Translations under genes and position numbers: made by a program
Assembly (NCBI RefSeq): GCF_003287875.1
Contig: NZ_QMKK01000022.1
Location: 248,001-312,000 of the forward strand
Direction of reading: 5' to 3'
From: Martinezella tropici
Lineage (GTDB): Bacteria; Pseudomonadota; Alphaproteobacteria; Rhizobiales; Rhizobiaceae
Length of the DNA stretch: 64,000 bases
Notes under the pieces: generated by a model
The model's input: the letters and a program-made list of their open reading frames with translations, nothing else
Database searches by the model: none
Told to the model about the DNA's origin: nothing
Part shown: positions 57,134 through 64,000 of the stretch, one piece after another
Numbering within the stretch: position 1 is the stretch's first letter
Layout of the letters: each line of letters opens with the position of its first letter

Positions 57134-58831
57134 ATGTCCTACCCGACGCCCGAGATCGATGGCTGGTTCGAATCCCTGGAAGGGGCCTTCCAGGGGAAGC
57201 TGCCAGACGACCATACTTTGATCCGGGTGTTTGGCGGTCAGGGCTGGCGTGTCCGAACCATGGGCGTGGAACTTTTGGTCGTCGCTGATCGCGACTTTCC
57301 ATACTCCAAGCCACAGGCGTTCATCGGGCAGTACGATCCCCAGGATCCCAGACCACACATAGAACCCGCCCCACTCCTCGGCGAGATCGCCAGGATTTGC
57401 CTCGATACGCCGACCGCCCCTGCCGATCCTCTAGGTGCCGTGAAGGCTGCCTTTCACGATGCTCGCAAGCTCCTACAGGCGAACGAAAATGGCGACGAGG
57501 ACGGCGATTTTGAAAACGACTTCGGATCGTACTGGGCACACTATCTTCCCCAGAACGCGCGGTCAGCTCGATTAAGCCTGGCGGGCGTTAGGGAGGGGTT
57601 GGGTGCATACTTTTATTATTCGAAGGACGACGCCTATTACTGTTTCCCGAACAAGGTGTCGCTCAGAAGGTTTTCGAAGCACCTCTGGAACGTCTTCATT
57701 CGCGAGCCGCATCAGTTCCCCGTCATCGAACTGCGTCGCATTCCGCGTCCCGATCGGTATCCGAAGGATGCGGAGGGATTTCTTGCTTTCCTTAGACGGT
57801 ACTCATCCGGGGGAATGGCAACTGTGGGCGCGCTCCTTCGTCCTTGTCCGCGACGGCTTCCGGTCGTTTTCTCGGCGGAAGCGCGGGATGGGCGCCAGTT
57901 CAAGGTGGCCGTCGAGCTTTCGCTTCGGGTGGATAAAAGGGGGCGGCCACCTCACAAGGCACCTGTCCAATCGAAGCTGGCGGACGAGGATGTCATCCGA
58001 CTTTACGATGTTGGCCGGTTGGACACGAAGGACATCGAATCCTCGCGTAGCCGCCTGCCTGATCCCGAGGTTGCCCGCTTACCCAAGACGGTGGTCATCG
58101 TCGGATGCGGCGCCTTGGGTTCCGGCGTCGCGTCCTTGCTGGCAAAGTCTGGCGTCTCCCGGTTGGTCCTGATCGACAACGAGATTCTTGGATGGGAGAA
58201 TATCCGCCGACACGAACTCGGTGCAGAAAGCGTCGGCATCGCGAAAGTCGACGCTCTCAAGGCGAGACTCGAGCGGCTGATTCCGTCACTGGAGGAGGTC
58301 GTCGCCTATCGCACCACCCTGCGAAAGGCAATCGCCGAAAAGCCGGGACTGATGGATGATGTCGATCTGATCGTTTCGACCACAGGCGATTGGGGCTGCG
58401 ACGTCTTCTTGGATAACAAGGTCAAGGAACTTGGGAAGTCCCTGCCGGTCGTCTACGCATGGACAGAAGCCTATGGGCTCGCCAGCCATGCGGTGCTGAT
58501 CTCAGGAAAGGACAAATCGTTCGTCGAGGGATTCGACGTCAATGGCAGCTTCATGGGCAAGGCGTCGCACACCGATCTGCCACCGCCGGCGGAGTGCGGA
58601 AACAGCACGTCGCCCTTCGGTGCGGTCGAAGTCGCCCAATCGCAGGCGCTTGCTGCGCGGCTCGCTCTCGAAGCCCTTTCAGGATTTAACAAAAGCACAG
58701 TCTGGCGTACATGGACGGCCGAAGAAAGCACGGTGGGCGCCGCCGAAGGATGTTGGACTGAGTACTGGCTGAGGGAGCACGGAACCCCGCCGAGACATGG
58801 TGGCATTACTGAGAGTGATTGGTCTTTTTGA
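57134..58831 (+). CDS. cap2: CBASS Cap2: E1-E2 fusion that conjugates the CD-NTase
   Basis: A 565-residue ubiquitin-like conjugating enzyme that attaches the C-terminus of the CD-NTase to targets, priming it for activity. The N-terminal E2-like domain has a candidate catalytic Cys89 in ARICLDTP. The E1-type adenylation domain follows: nucleotide motif VVIVGCGALGSGVAS (GxGxxG at 324-329), the adenylate site VLIDNEILGWENIRRHEL, and a catalytic Cys488 in PPAECGNST. This is the expected two-domain architecture of type II CBASS. Stop and next start overlap (TGATG). Confidence 0.9.
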   Translation: MSYPTPEIDGWFESLEGAFQGKLPDDHTLIRVFGGQGWRVRTMGVELLVVADRDFPYSKPQAFIGQYDPQDPRPHIEPAPLLGEIARICLDTPTAPADPLGAVKAAFHDARKLLQANENGDEDGDFENDFGSYWAHYLPQNARSARLSLAGVREGLGAYFYYSKDDAYYCFPNKVSLRRFSKHLWNVFIREPHQFPVIELRRIPRPDRYPKDAEGFLAFLRRYSSGGMATVGALLRPCPRRLPVVFSAEARDGRQFKVAVELSLRVDKRGRPPHKAPVQSKLADEDVIRLYDVGRLDTKDIESSRSRLPDPEVARLPKTVVIVGCGALGSGVASLLAKSGVSRLVLIDNEILGWENIRRHELGAESVGIAKVDALKARLERLIPSLEEVVAYRTTLRKAIAEKPGLMDDVDLIVSTTGDWGCDVFLDNKVKELGKSLPVVYAWTEAYGLASHAVLISGKDKSFVEGFDVNGSFMGKASHTDLPPPAECGNSTSPFGAVEVAQSQALAARLALEALSGFNKSTVWRTWTAEESTVGAAEGCWTEYWLREHGTPPRHGGITESDWSF

Positions 58832-59346
58832 TGGAACGCCTGACCTATCGATTCGGCGACCTCGTGGTCGATCTGATGCCGTCGGCCTTATCGACGATGC
58901 TCGCTCACCAGCAGAAACGATTTATGCAGAAGGAGGCTGGCGGCCAGATGTTCGCGTCCCTTTCAGAGAACTACTGGCGGATCGACGTGGCGACCGGCCC
59001 CCGACTTGGAGATCGTCGGGGGATGTTTCACTTCTGGCCGGACCGGCGAGCTGAGCAAGAAGAGATCAATCGCTTTTACGAGCAAGGCTTAGAATTCATC
59101 GGCGACTGGCATACTCATCCACAAAACGTCCCGCGTCCATCCGCGCAGGACTTTGCAAGCACGGAGAACATCCTGCGAGAGTCGCATCATGACCTGCCAG
59201 GACTTCTCATGTGCATTCTCGGCCGGCGTGAACCGCCGGTTGGTCTGTGGATGTCCTTCCATCCGATCGGTGGTGGAATGAGGAAGGACGAGGCAACTGT
59301 CAGCAAGGAGGAGAAGCCTCAACGACGAAAGGCTAAGTGGATCTAG
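58831..59346 (+). CDS. cap3: CBASS Cap3: JAMM-type deconjugating protease
   Basis: A 171-residue JAB/MPN metalloprotease that cleaves CD-NTase conjugates. The JAMM zinc site is complete: Glu35 in KEAGGQ, then GDWHTHPQNVPRPSAQD with His94, His96, Ser104 and Asp107. The start codon is the ATG sharing an A with the cap2 stop (TGATG), indicating translational coupling. A longer start at 58819 would overlap cap2 by 12 bases. It is the last gene of the operon; the next gene is on the other strand. Confidence 0.9.
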   Translation: MERLTYRFGDLVVDLMPSALSTMLAHQQKRFMQKEAGGQMFASLSENYWRIDVATGPRLGDRRGMFHFWPDRRAEQEEINRFYEQGLEFIGDWHTHPQNVPRPSAQDFASTENILRESHHDLPGLLMCILGRREPPVGLWMSFHPIGGGMRKDEATVSKEEKPQRRKAKWI

Positions 59347-59636
59347 CTGAACGGCAATGGAATCCGACGTGCCGGCTAGAAGCGATGCTATAGCAAGACT
59401 TCCTCGTTCGGCTCCAAAATGAAAACCAAATTGGTGTCGAGATAAGACCAGGGGTCGTCGAGAAGCCCAGAGCCAGGAGTCCGCCTAGAGACGCTTGCGG
59501 AATAGCTCCGTCACCACCGGAACCGCGTGCGGGTTCGAAAATGGCATCGTCCGGTCGCCGCGCGGTATCGAGACCAACGTGGATGGCGACCATTCCGCAT
59601 CGCTATTTTGAACGCCCTCTCCCGACCTGCAAACCG
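59347..59636. other. Spacer between CBASS and the DUF4365-like gene
   Basis: 290 bases; short frames here have no family resemblance. No terminator with a T run was seen for the CBASS operon, although this is where it would be expected. Confidence 0.4.
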
Positions 59637-60506
59637 TCAATCTTGATCATCGTCTGCATAGCTTTCAGCCGAATTTTCGTACCAACGATCCACTTCCAAG
59701 GGCACGCTGCCGTTCTCCAGGTAGTCTTCGACTTCAAGGAAAGCTCGGCCTAGGGAGTTTACTTTGACCTCCAGGATGTGACCCTCGACCTCGATTGACC
59801 CGTCGTCGATCGGTTCTGCGTACTCGAAATCCATCCACGGAAAGCTCTCGTTCATGAAGTTGCCGAGATCGCTGTACGGCACCCAGCGATCGAACTCAAA
59901 AACCGGCTCTCCCCTTGGATCGCCGTAGAACAGGGTGCTGTTACGAAAGTTGAGTGTCTTGTTCACCCACTCGTCGACAACAAGGAATACCGCATCTTCC
60001 TCCTGCTTCTCCAGAACCTCCCGCATGAGCGGGACGTCGAGCAGCATGCGAACCCTGCGTACCGATCTGGCATCCGAGGAAATCCCTTGCCGCAGGAACT
60101 CACCAGCCGATGCGTTCAGAACCTGGTCTGCAGGAATCTCGAGTGACCATCTTCCTCCACCGTGTTCCTCGACGAGCTCGGGATCCACGCGCTGCCAGAC
60201 AGTCTGGCCGGTCGTTGGATTGTGAAGGATGATGAAGACCGGCAGGATATGACGTCGCCAATAGTCCAAATGAATTCGCTCGCCATAGAAGACGTAATTA
60301 TCGCCGCGCTTTTTGAAATATGAATCGCCGGTCTTGATTTGCAGGGCGATCAACTGCCCGGTCGGTACGCCATCGTCCTTGGGCTCGACATGCGCGTCGA
60401 TGCCGTAGTCGCTGATTGTCTGCTCGCGGAAGATCCAGCCCATATGCAGGAAAATGGCCTCTACCGCGTTCACGCCGACCCGCTCCGTCTGGTTACTATC
60501 CGCCAT
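59637..60506 (-). CDS. DUF4365-like protein (putative nuclease-fold)
   Basis: A 289-residue protein. The N-terminal 60 residues fit the DUF4365 pattern: ERVGVNAVEAIFLHMGWIFRE, ISDYGIDAHVE, LIALQIKTG and then a Tyr-rich HLDYWRRHILPVFIIL. The Asp in GIDAHVE and the Gln-Ile-Lys triplet resemble a PD-(D/E)xK-like nuclease core and such proteins often sit in defence loci, but activity is not shown. The C-terminal half is acidic with no recognised domain. The ATG at 60506 follows GGGGTGG; a GTG three codons upstream is also possible. It is divergent from the metallophosphoesterase gene. Confidence 0.65.
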   Translation of the reverse strand: MADSNQTERVGVNAVEAIFLHMGWIFREQTISDYGIDAHVEPKDDGVPTGQLIALQIKTGDSYFKKRGDNYVFYGERIHLDYWRRHILPVFIILHNPTTGQTVWQRVDPELVEEHGGGRWSLEIPADQVLNASAGEFLRQGISSDARSVRRVRMLLDVPLMREVLEKQEEDAVFLVVDEWVNKTLNFRNSTLFYGDPRGEPVFEFDRWVPYSDLGNFMNESFPWMDFEYAEPIDDGSIEVEGHILEVKVNSLGRAFLEVEDYLENGSVPLEVDRWYENSAESYADDDQD

Positions 60507-60625
60507 TACAGCCACCCCTACCGCTCGATCGGTTTATCTCGCCATGCTTCCCTCAACTTCTATCGAATCTTTTGATCGCGAGGAAAGCTCTGCAACCTAT
60601 GTTCAAGCAAGTCGCTGCGGGGGAT

Positions 60626-61417
60626 ATGACGCCAATGAGAATTTATGCCATCGGGGACGTGCACGGGCGCGCCGATCTCCTGGATGCTCTCCTGTCGCAT
60701 CTTCGGAAGGATTCCCTTCGAACGTCGACGCCGTACCGGGTGATCTTTCTCGGCGATATCATCGATCGCGGCCCGTGGAGCAAGCGCGCCATGGATCTGG
60801 TCATCGCTACTCTTCTGAACGTTCCGGGCAGCACGCTGCTCCGCGGAAACCATGAAGACTTTGTGCTGCGATTTATCGACAACCCCTTTAATCGAGACTA
60901 CGAATTGATGAACTGGATGTACAACGGAGGCGTCGCAACGGCCCTTTCGTATGGCGTTACACCAGCAGAACATTGGGGAGAACTCCAGCGCATGATCCCG
61001 GAGATGCTAGCGGCGCTGGAGGCGCACCCTTCCCATATTGCCGCCATGCGCGACGCGGAGCACAAAGTAGTTGACCAAGGCCACGTTTTTGTCCACGCCG
61101 GCCTTCGCCCGGATGTGAGCTTCAGCGGGCAGTCGATATATGACATGATGACGATACGTTCCGATTTCCTGGACGTGGACTACGACTTCGGCATGCCGGT
61201 TGTTCACGGCCACACGGTGACCGCCTCCCGCCTTCCCGAAGTCCACAACTATCGTATCGCTCTTGATACCGGCGCCGAGGAGACAGGGTTCTTGACGGCT
61301 GTGGCTGTAGAGGACGGCGCAGTACGATCCTTTGTGAGCACCTGGATGTCGGAAACGGAAACGATCGGAGTCGAAGAGGTCACGCCAAGCTCTTTCCATC
61401 TCGTTCCGTGTGGTTGA
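60626..61417 (+). CDS. Metallophosphoesterase, Ser/Thr phosphatase-like
   Basis: A 263-residue PPP-family metallophosphoesterase (ApaH/PrpE-like). Motifs are in order: GDVHGRADLL, GDIIDRGPWS, LRGNHEDFVL, HVFVHAGLRP and VVHGHTVT, supplying the two-metal site. It could dephosphorylate proteins or dinucleoside polyphosphates. It lies back to back with the DUF4365-like gene in the defence island, and its 3' end overlaps the convergent ATPase gene by 38 bases. The start is uncertain: ATGs at 60599 and 60635 are in frame. Confidence 0.8.
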   Translation: MTPMRIYAIGDVHGRADLLDALLSHLRKDSLRTSTPYRVIFLGDIIDRGPWSKRAMDLVIATLLNVPGSTLLRGNHEDFVLRFIDNPFNRDYELMNWMYNGGVATALSYGVTPAEHWGELQRMIPEMLAALEAHPSHIAAMRDAEHKVVDQGHVFVHAGLRPDVSFSGQSIYDMMTIRSDFLDVDYDFGMPVVHGHTVTASRLPEVHNYRIALDTGAEETGFLTAVAVEDGAVRSFVSTWMSETETIGVEEVTPSSFHLVPCG

Positions 61418-61970
61418 GGATTGGCTGGAGCCCTAGCTCGCCCATGAAGAAGTCCGACATCGTGGCTTCGAAAGATTCGTCATCCCTGAATTTTCGAACG
61501 ACGAGAACCTTGCCGTCGGTAATCCTCTCAAGCTGCCCGGCGTCCTTCTGGGCGTCGGTCAGGACCACGCGAAAATCTCGCCCATCCAGTGTGAAGCCCA
61601 CCAAAACTGTCCGAAACCACGGATCCATGTCGTCGCGGACGGATCGCTTTCCGGTCAGCGTCCATCTGATGACATTGAGAACCGTGGTCTTTCCTCTGAG
61701 GTTGTGCTCGCTAAGGACTGCCCAGACGCCCGGTCCCAGTGCATCCCACTTGAAGTCGAACGGAACGGAGCTGTTGCCCTTCACACCTGAAAACTGGATG
61801 GAAGTGATTGTCAGCCTCTGTGGCACGGCCTTGGTCTGCCGCGCGGATATCCCGTTGCGAGCGAGGACGTCTTTAACATGGTCAACGTCGCTTCCAGCCT
61901 TTGCTGCGATCATCTCCAACCAGGCTTTCCTGCCCTCGTCGTCCGGCTGGATCATGGTGCCGTCGGTCAT
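61380..61970 (-). pseudogene. Truncated ATPase of an ABC-three-component-like system
   Basis: 196 codons with the N-terminal part of an AAA/ABC-type ATPase: TITSIQFSGVKGNSSVPFDF and then WAVLSEHNLRGKTTVLNVIR, whose RGKTT lacks the first Gly of Walker A but matches the form seen in this ATPase group. Such proteins are normally above 500 residues and carry a signature and Walker B near the C-terminus; none is present. The frame ends 38 bases inside the convergent metallophosphoesterase gene, so the missing part was probably removed when that gene came in. It overlaps the preceding gene by four bases (ATGA). It could still be a short functional protein. Confidence 0.55.
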
Positions 61971-62599
61971 ACGAGCTCCTCCAATGCCTCTAGTCTCTTT
62001 AGGACGCGCTCCGCGATGGTTGGTATGAGATCGCCGGTCTGCGCTTCATGATATTCCTTTTGCGCGTGCTGCCTTTTCTTAAGGTCAAATCCACCCCGGC
62101 CGTTCGCGACATTCAGTACGAGTTCGGTTCTGGCGCGATACCACTCGAGCGTTGGAAACGCGGATACGATCTCGTCGAGCTTCTGCCTCGAGAACGCCCC
62201 TGTGAGGAAGTCATGGCTCGACCTGCCGTCCATCGCCTTGCGCGTGCGCGGCAGAACAAGACCTCGTGACTTGAGTATTCCGAGGGAGGTATCCAGAGGC
62301 TCGTAGGCACCGAAATAGCGTCTCAACATCGGGATTTTGCGAAGGCTCGGTTCCTCGTTTTCGAAAATCCGCCTCGCCTGCGCGAGAAGAAAGACGTCGT
62401 GACAGTGCTCGTATTGCGAAAGCATCTCGTCTGCTAGGTAGTCCGGGTAACGAACCCAAAAATCCAAGGCCTGTAGCCTCGACTCCCCGGCGAAAACACG
62501 ATCATGTTCTGGATATGCGGGATCGTTGAATCCGTTGGAGCCAGCCAAGATAATGAAGAATATTCGGAGGGCGTCTCGGCGGTAGTCGTGTTCTTCCAT
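61967..62599 (-). CDS. ABC-three-component system middle-component-like protein
   Basis: A 210-residue protein that resembles the middle component of ABC-3C defence modules: RIFFIILAGSNGFNDPAYPEH, then DRVFAGESRLQALDFWVRYP and YLADEML. Its role in these systems is to link the ATPase to an effector. Its stop overlaps the ATPase start by four bases, which supports co-expression. No effector gene with a recognised domain adjoins. With the ATPase truncated, this is likely a remnant, though the middle component itself looks intact. Confidence 0.55.
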   Translation of the reverse strand: MEEHDYRRDALRIFFIILAGSNGFNDPAYPEHDRVFAGESRLQALDFWVRYPDYLADEMLSQYEHCHDVFLLAQARRIFENEEPSLRKIPMLRRYFGAYEPLDTSLGILKSRGLVLPRTRKAMDGRSSHDFLTGAFSRQKLDEIVSAFPTLEWYRARTELVLNVANGRGGFDLKKRQHAQKEYHEAQTGDLIPTIAERVLKRLEALEELV

Positions 62600-62831
62600 A
62601 TGCGATGCTCTGCAGTGGGTGATGGCGTCGCGAGCTAATTTCGTTGAACTACCAAAAAGTGCAATCTGAATCTGAGTGATAGAGCGAAAAGAGTAACAGG
62701 ATCATCCACGGAGGCATCGGGGAATTTCGCGGCTCCGGAACTAGGAAATGAACGAGACTGGCTTCCGATCCTATTTCCGCGAGCATGCGAGCGACTTCGT
62801 ATTGTCGCAGCCATAAACTAGCGGCGTAGAA

Positions 62832-63239
62832 CTACAACACGCCGGTCCATTTCAAAGCCATGATTGTCCATCCCGCCAGCATCGCAGGAAAGAGGCTGTA
62901 CACCACGGCGTGAGCCACCCATAGGGCGAGCTGCGTGCTGTCGCTGAGGACGCTCGACCCGCTGTAAAAATAGGCGAACGAAGACGCCGCAACGAATGCG
63001 ACGATAGTGACAAAGATAAGCCCCCAAACCCTGAGGGCCAAGCATGTCGACACCAGCAGGACGATCGCAAACGGCATGATCCAGGCTCTATTTTCCTGGA
63101 GCCATCCTGCGTGGTAGAACGGGTCTCTCAACGTCTGCGTGCCCAATAGGCCCGGTATCAGAGTGACGACGGCCCACGTTACGCCGCCGACGACGTAGTC
63201 TAGTGCCTTGTCTGCGATCTTGTCTCCCAAACCCGCCAC
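62832..63239 (-). CDS. Unrecognised small membrane protein
   Basis: A 135-residue protein with a GTG start behind a very strong site (TAGGAGG, seven bases away). It has three to four membrane segments: VVGGVTWAVVTLIPGLLG, IMPFAIVLLVSTCLALRVWG, FVTIVAFVAASSFAYFY and VAHAVVYSLFPAMLAGW. The TAG of the ribosome-binding site is also the stop of the upstream gene, so the two are translationally coupled. The family is unknown. Its partner runs off the window. Confidence 0.6.
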   Translation of the reverse strand: MAGLGDKIADKALDYVVGGVTWAVVTLIPGLLGTQTLRDPFYHAGWLQENRAWIMPFAIVLLVSTCLALRVWGLIFVTIVAFVAASSFAYFYSGSSVLSDSTQLALWVAHAVVYSLFPAMLAGWTIMALKWTGVL

Positions 63240-63248
63240 TGCCGCCTC

Positions 63249-64000
63249 CTATTGCGCACAGCGGTCGAGATCGTAGTTCACGGCGAAGGGCAGATATGAC
63301 TGGAACCTGTAGCAGTACTCGTTGTCGTTCGCGCGTACCGTGATCACATGTTCGGATAGAAAAAGTGAATTGTGCAGTAATGCTCGGCGGTCGAGCGTCG
63401 TCGAGAACCGTTGCTGCTTGAAGTCTCCGATAAATTCAGATCTCTGTGTTTCGACGGAACTCAGATAAGCGTCATAGTATTCGGGAGCCCCTGCTGCTTT
63501 CGTGTCCGCCAGGGCCAGCAACGCCGGCATGGCGATCCGAGCATTGCCCGCGCTCTCACCGCCGAGCGACACGTCGGTCTGGAAACTCACGCTGCTTCCG
63601 TCCAATACGACGCGTGAATTTACTTCGAGATCGATCCCTTCGCCGGAGACAGTCTGACGGATCGGGTAGATCGGCTTGCCTTCCTCGATATTGACGACTT
63701 TCAGCAGTCCTCGCTGCGCAATCGAGTTCGCGGCCAATACCTGGAGCACGGCGCCGGGCAGAAATTGCTCCCTGTCGACGGCCACTACCTCCGCGAACGG
63801 CGACGCGGTCGCTTTGGCGGTCTGAGTTTCGACCCTCCACACCTGAGATTCCGCCTTATTGTTGGTGAATGCGTTCAGCACGGTCCTGTCGATTTCGGGA
63901 TCCTTGAAGCTCTGGAGCTGCTGCGACCGTGACTGGCGATCGTGCGCACCGGGCCGGAAGTCCTTTACAGATATGCCTGCCAAGCCCCAGTAGAGGTTCT
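63249..64000 (-). CDS. Unrecognised protein, 5' end outside window
   Basis: The frame is open from 64000 to the stop at 63249 (complement of 63249-63251), at least 250 codons. A TTG at 63983 could serve as a start, but upstream codons (NLYWGL before AGISVKDF) continue in frame to the edge and look like protein, so the true start probably lies beyond the window. The visible part is hydrophilic with ESQVWRVETQTAK, AVDREQFLPGAVLQVLAAN, SLGGESAGNARI and a C-terminal YRFQSYLPFAVNYDLDRCAQ. It is not recognised. It forms a coupled pair with the downstream membrane protein. Confidence 0.55.
   Translation of the reverse strand, partial: NLYWGLAGISVKDFRPGAHDRQSRSQQLQSFKDPEIDRTVLNAFTNNKAESQVWRVETQTAKATASPFAEVVAVDREQFLPGAVLQVLAANSIAQRGLLKVVNIEEGKPIYPIRQTVSGEGIDLEVNSRVVLDGSSVSFQTDVSLGGESAGNARIAMPALLALADTKAAGAPEYYDAYLSSVETQRSEFIGDFKQQRFSTTLDRRALLHNSLFLSEHVITVRANDNEYCYRFQSYLPFAVNYDLDRCAQ

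Noticed and set aside
59333-59593. 86-codon minus-strand frame after the CBASS operon
   Set aside because: Composition unlike a protein, overlaps the end of cap3, no start signal; treated as chance.

Overview
The window looks like a chromosomal segment of a Rhizobium-type alphaproteobacterium (Rhizobiaceae). The evidence is the combination of ExoR, a RopA-type porin, PopZ, a vitamin B12-dependent NrdJ, HlyU-family and Rap1a/Tai-like small proteins, GC-rich coding with many GTG/TTG starts, and the minus-strand order dgt-argS-SPOR-nagZ-scpA-scpB with erpA divergent. The species cannot be fixed from the sequence alone.

Positions 1-54,522 are mostly ordinary core genome. 1-8317 (minus) is a cell-envelope/chromosome-segregation cluster ending in scpB, which is cut by the left edge. 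8624-17,138 holds erpA, xthA, exoR, a FadL-like outer-membrane protein, valS and popZ. 17,379-23,142 is looser: pcm, several very small genes, tRNA-Cys, the porin ropA, a His/Arg/Trp-rich secreted protein, a DoxX-like gene interrupted by an in-frame TGA, and tRNA-Asn. 24,460-29,079 is an Ugp-type ABC importer whose ATPase gene is inverted relative to the other three. 29,329-49,946 contains photolyase, cysK, AlaX, sulfurtransferase, alanine dehydrogenase with a divergent Lrp regulator, CpdB-like phosphoesterase, LysR/azoR and TetR/SDR divergent pairs, ilvA, tRNA-Leu, wrbA, a MoaB/CinA-like protein, a universal stress protein and a phosphoribosyltransferase. nrdJ (50,716-54,522) follows, with a long leader carrying NrdR-box-like palindromes.

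From about 54,600 to the right edge the window is accessory DNA that reads as a defence island. It begins with an intact four-gene type II CBASS operon: patatin phospholipase effector, CD-NTase, E1-E2 fusion Cap2, and JAMM protease Cap3. Three of its junctions overlap or nearly touch. It is followed by a divergent pair (DUF4365-like protein and a Ser/Thr-phosphatase-like metallophosphoesterase). Next is a two-gene piece resembling an ABC-three-component defence module whose ATPase gene is cut to 196 codons, then an unrecognised gene pair that runs off the window.

The least expected non-coding signals are: a near-consensus promoter followed about 75 bases later by an intrinsic terminator (19,057-19,165), a small-RNA candidate; a nested inverted-repeat block between tRNA-Cys and ropA; a ropA leader with two mutually exclusive hairpins, one covering the ribosome-binding site; and several short operators in divergent promoter regions. 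Function calls rest on motif and family recognition by eye. No database search was run.
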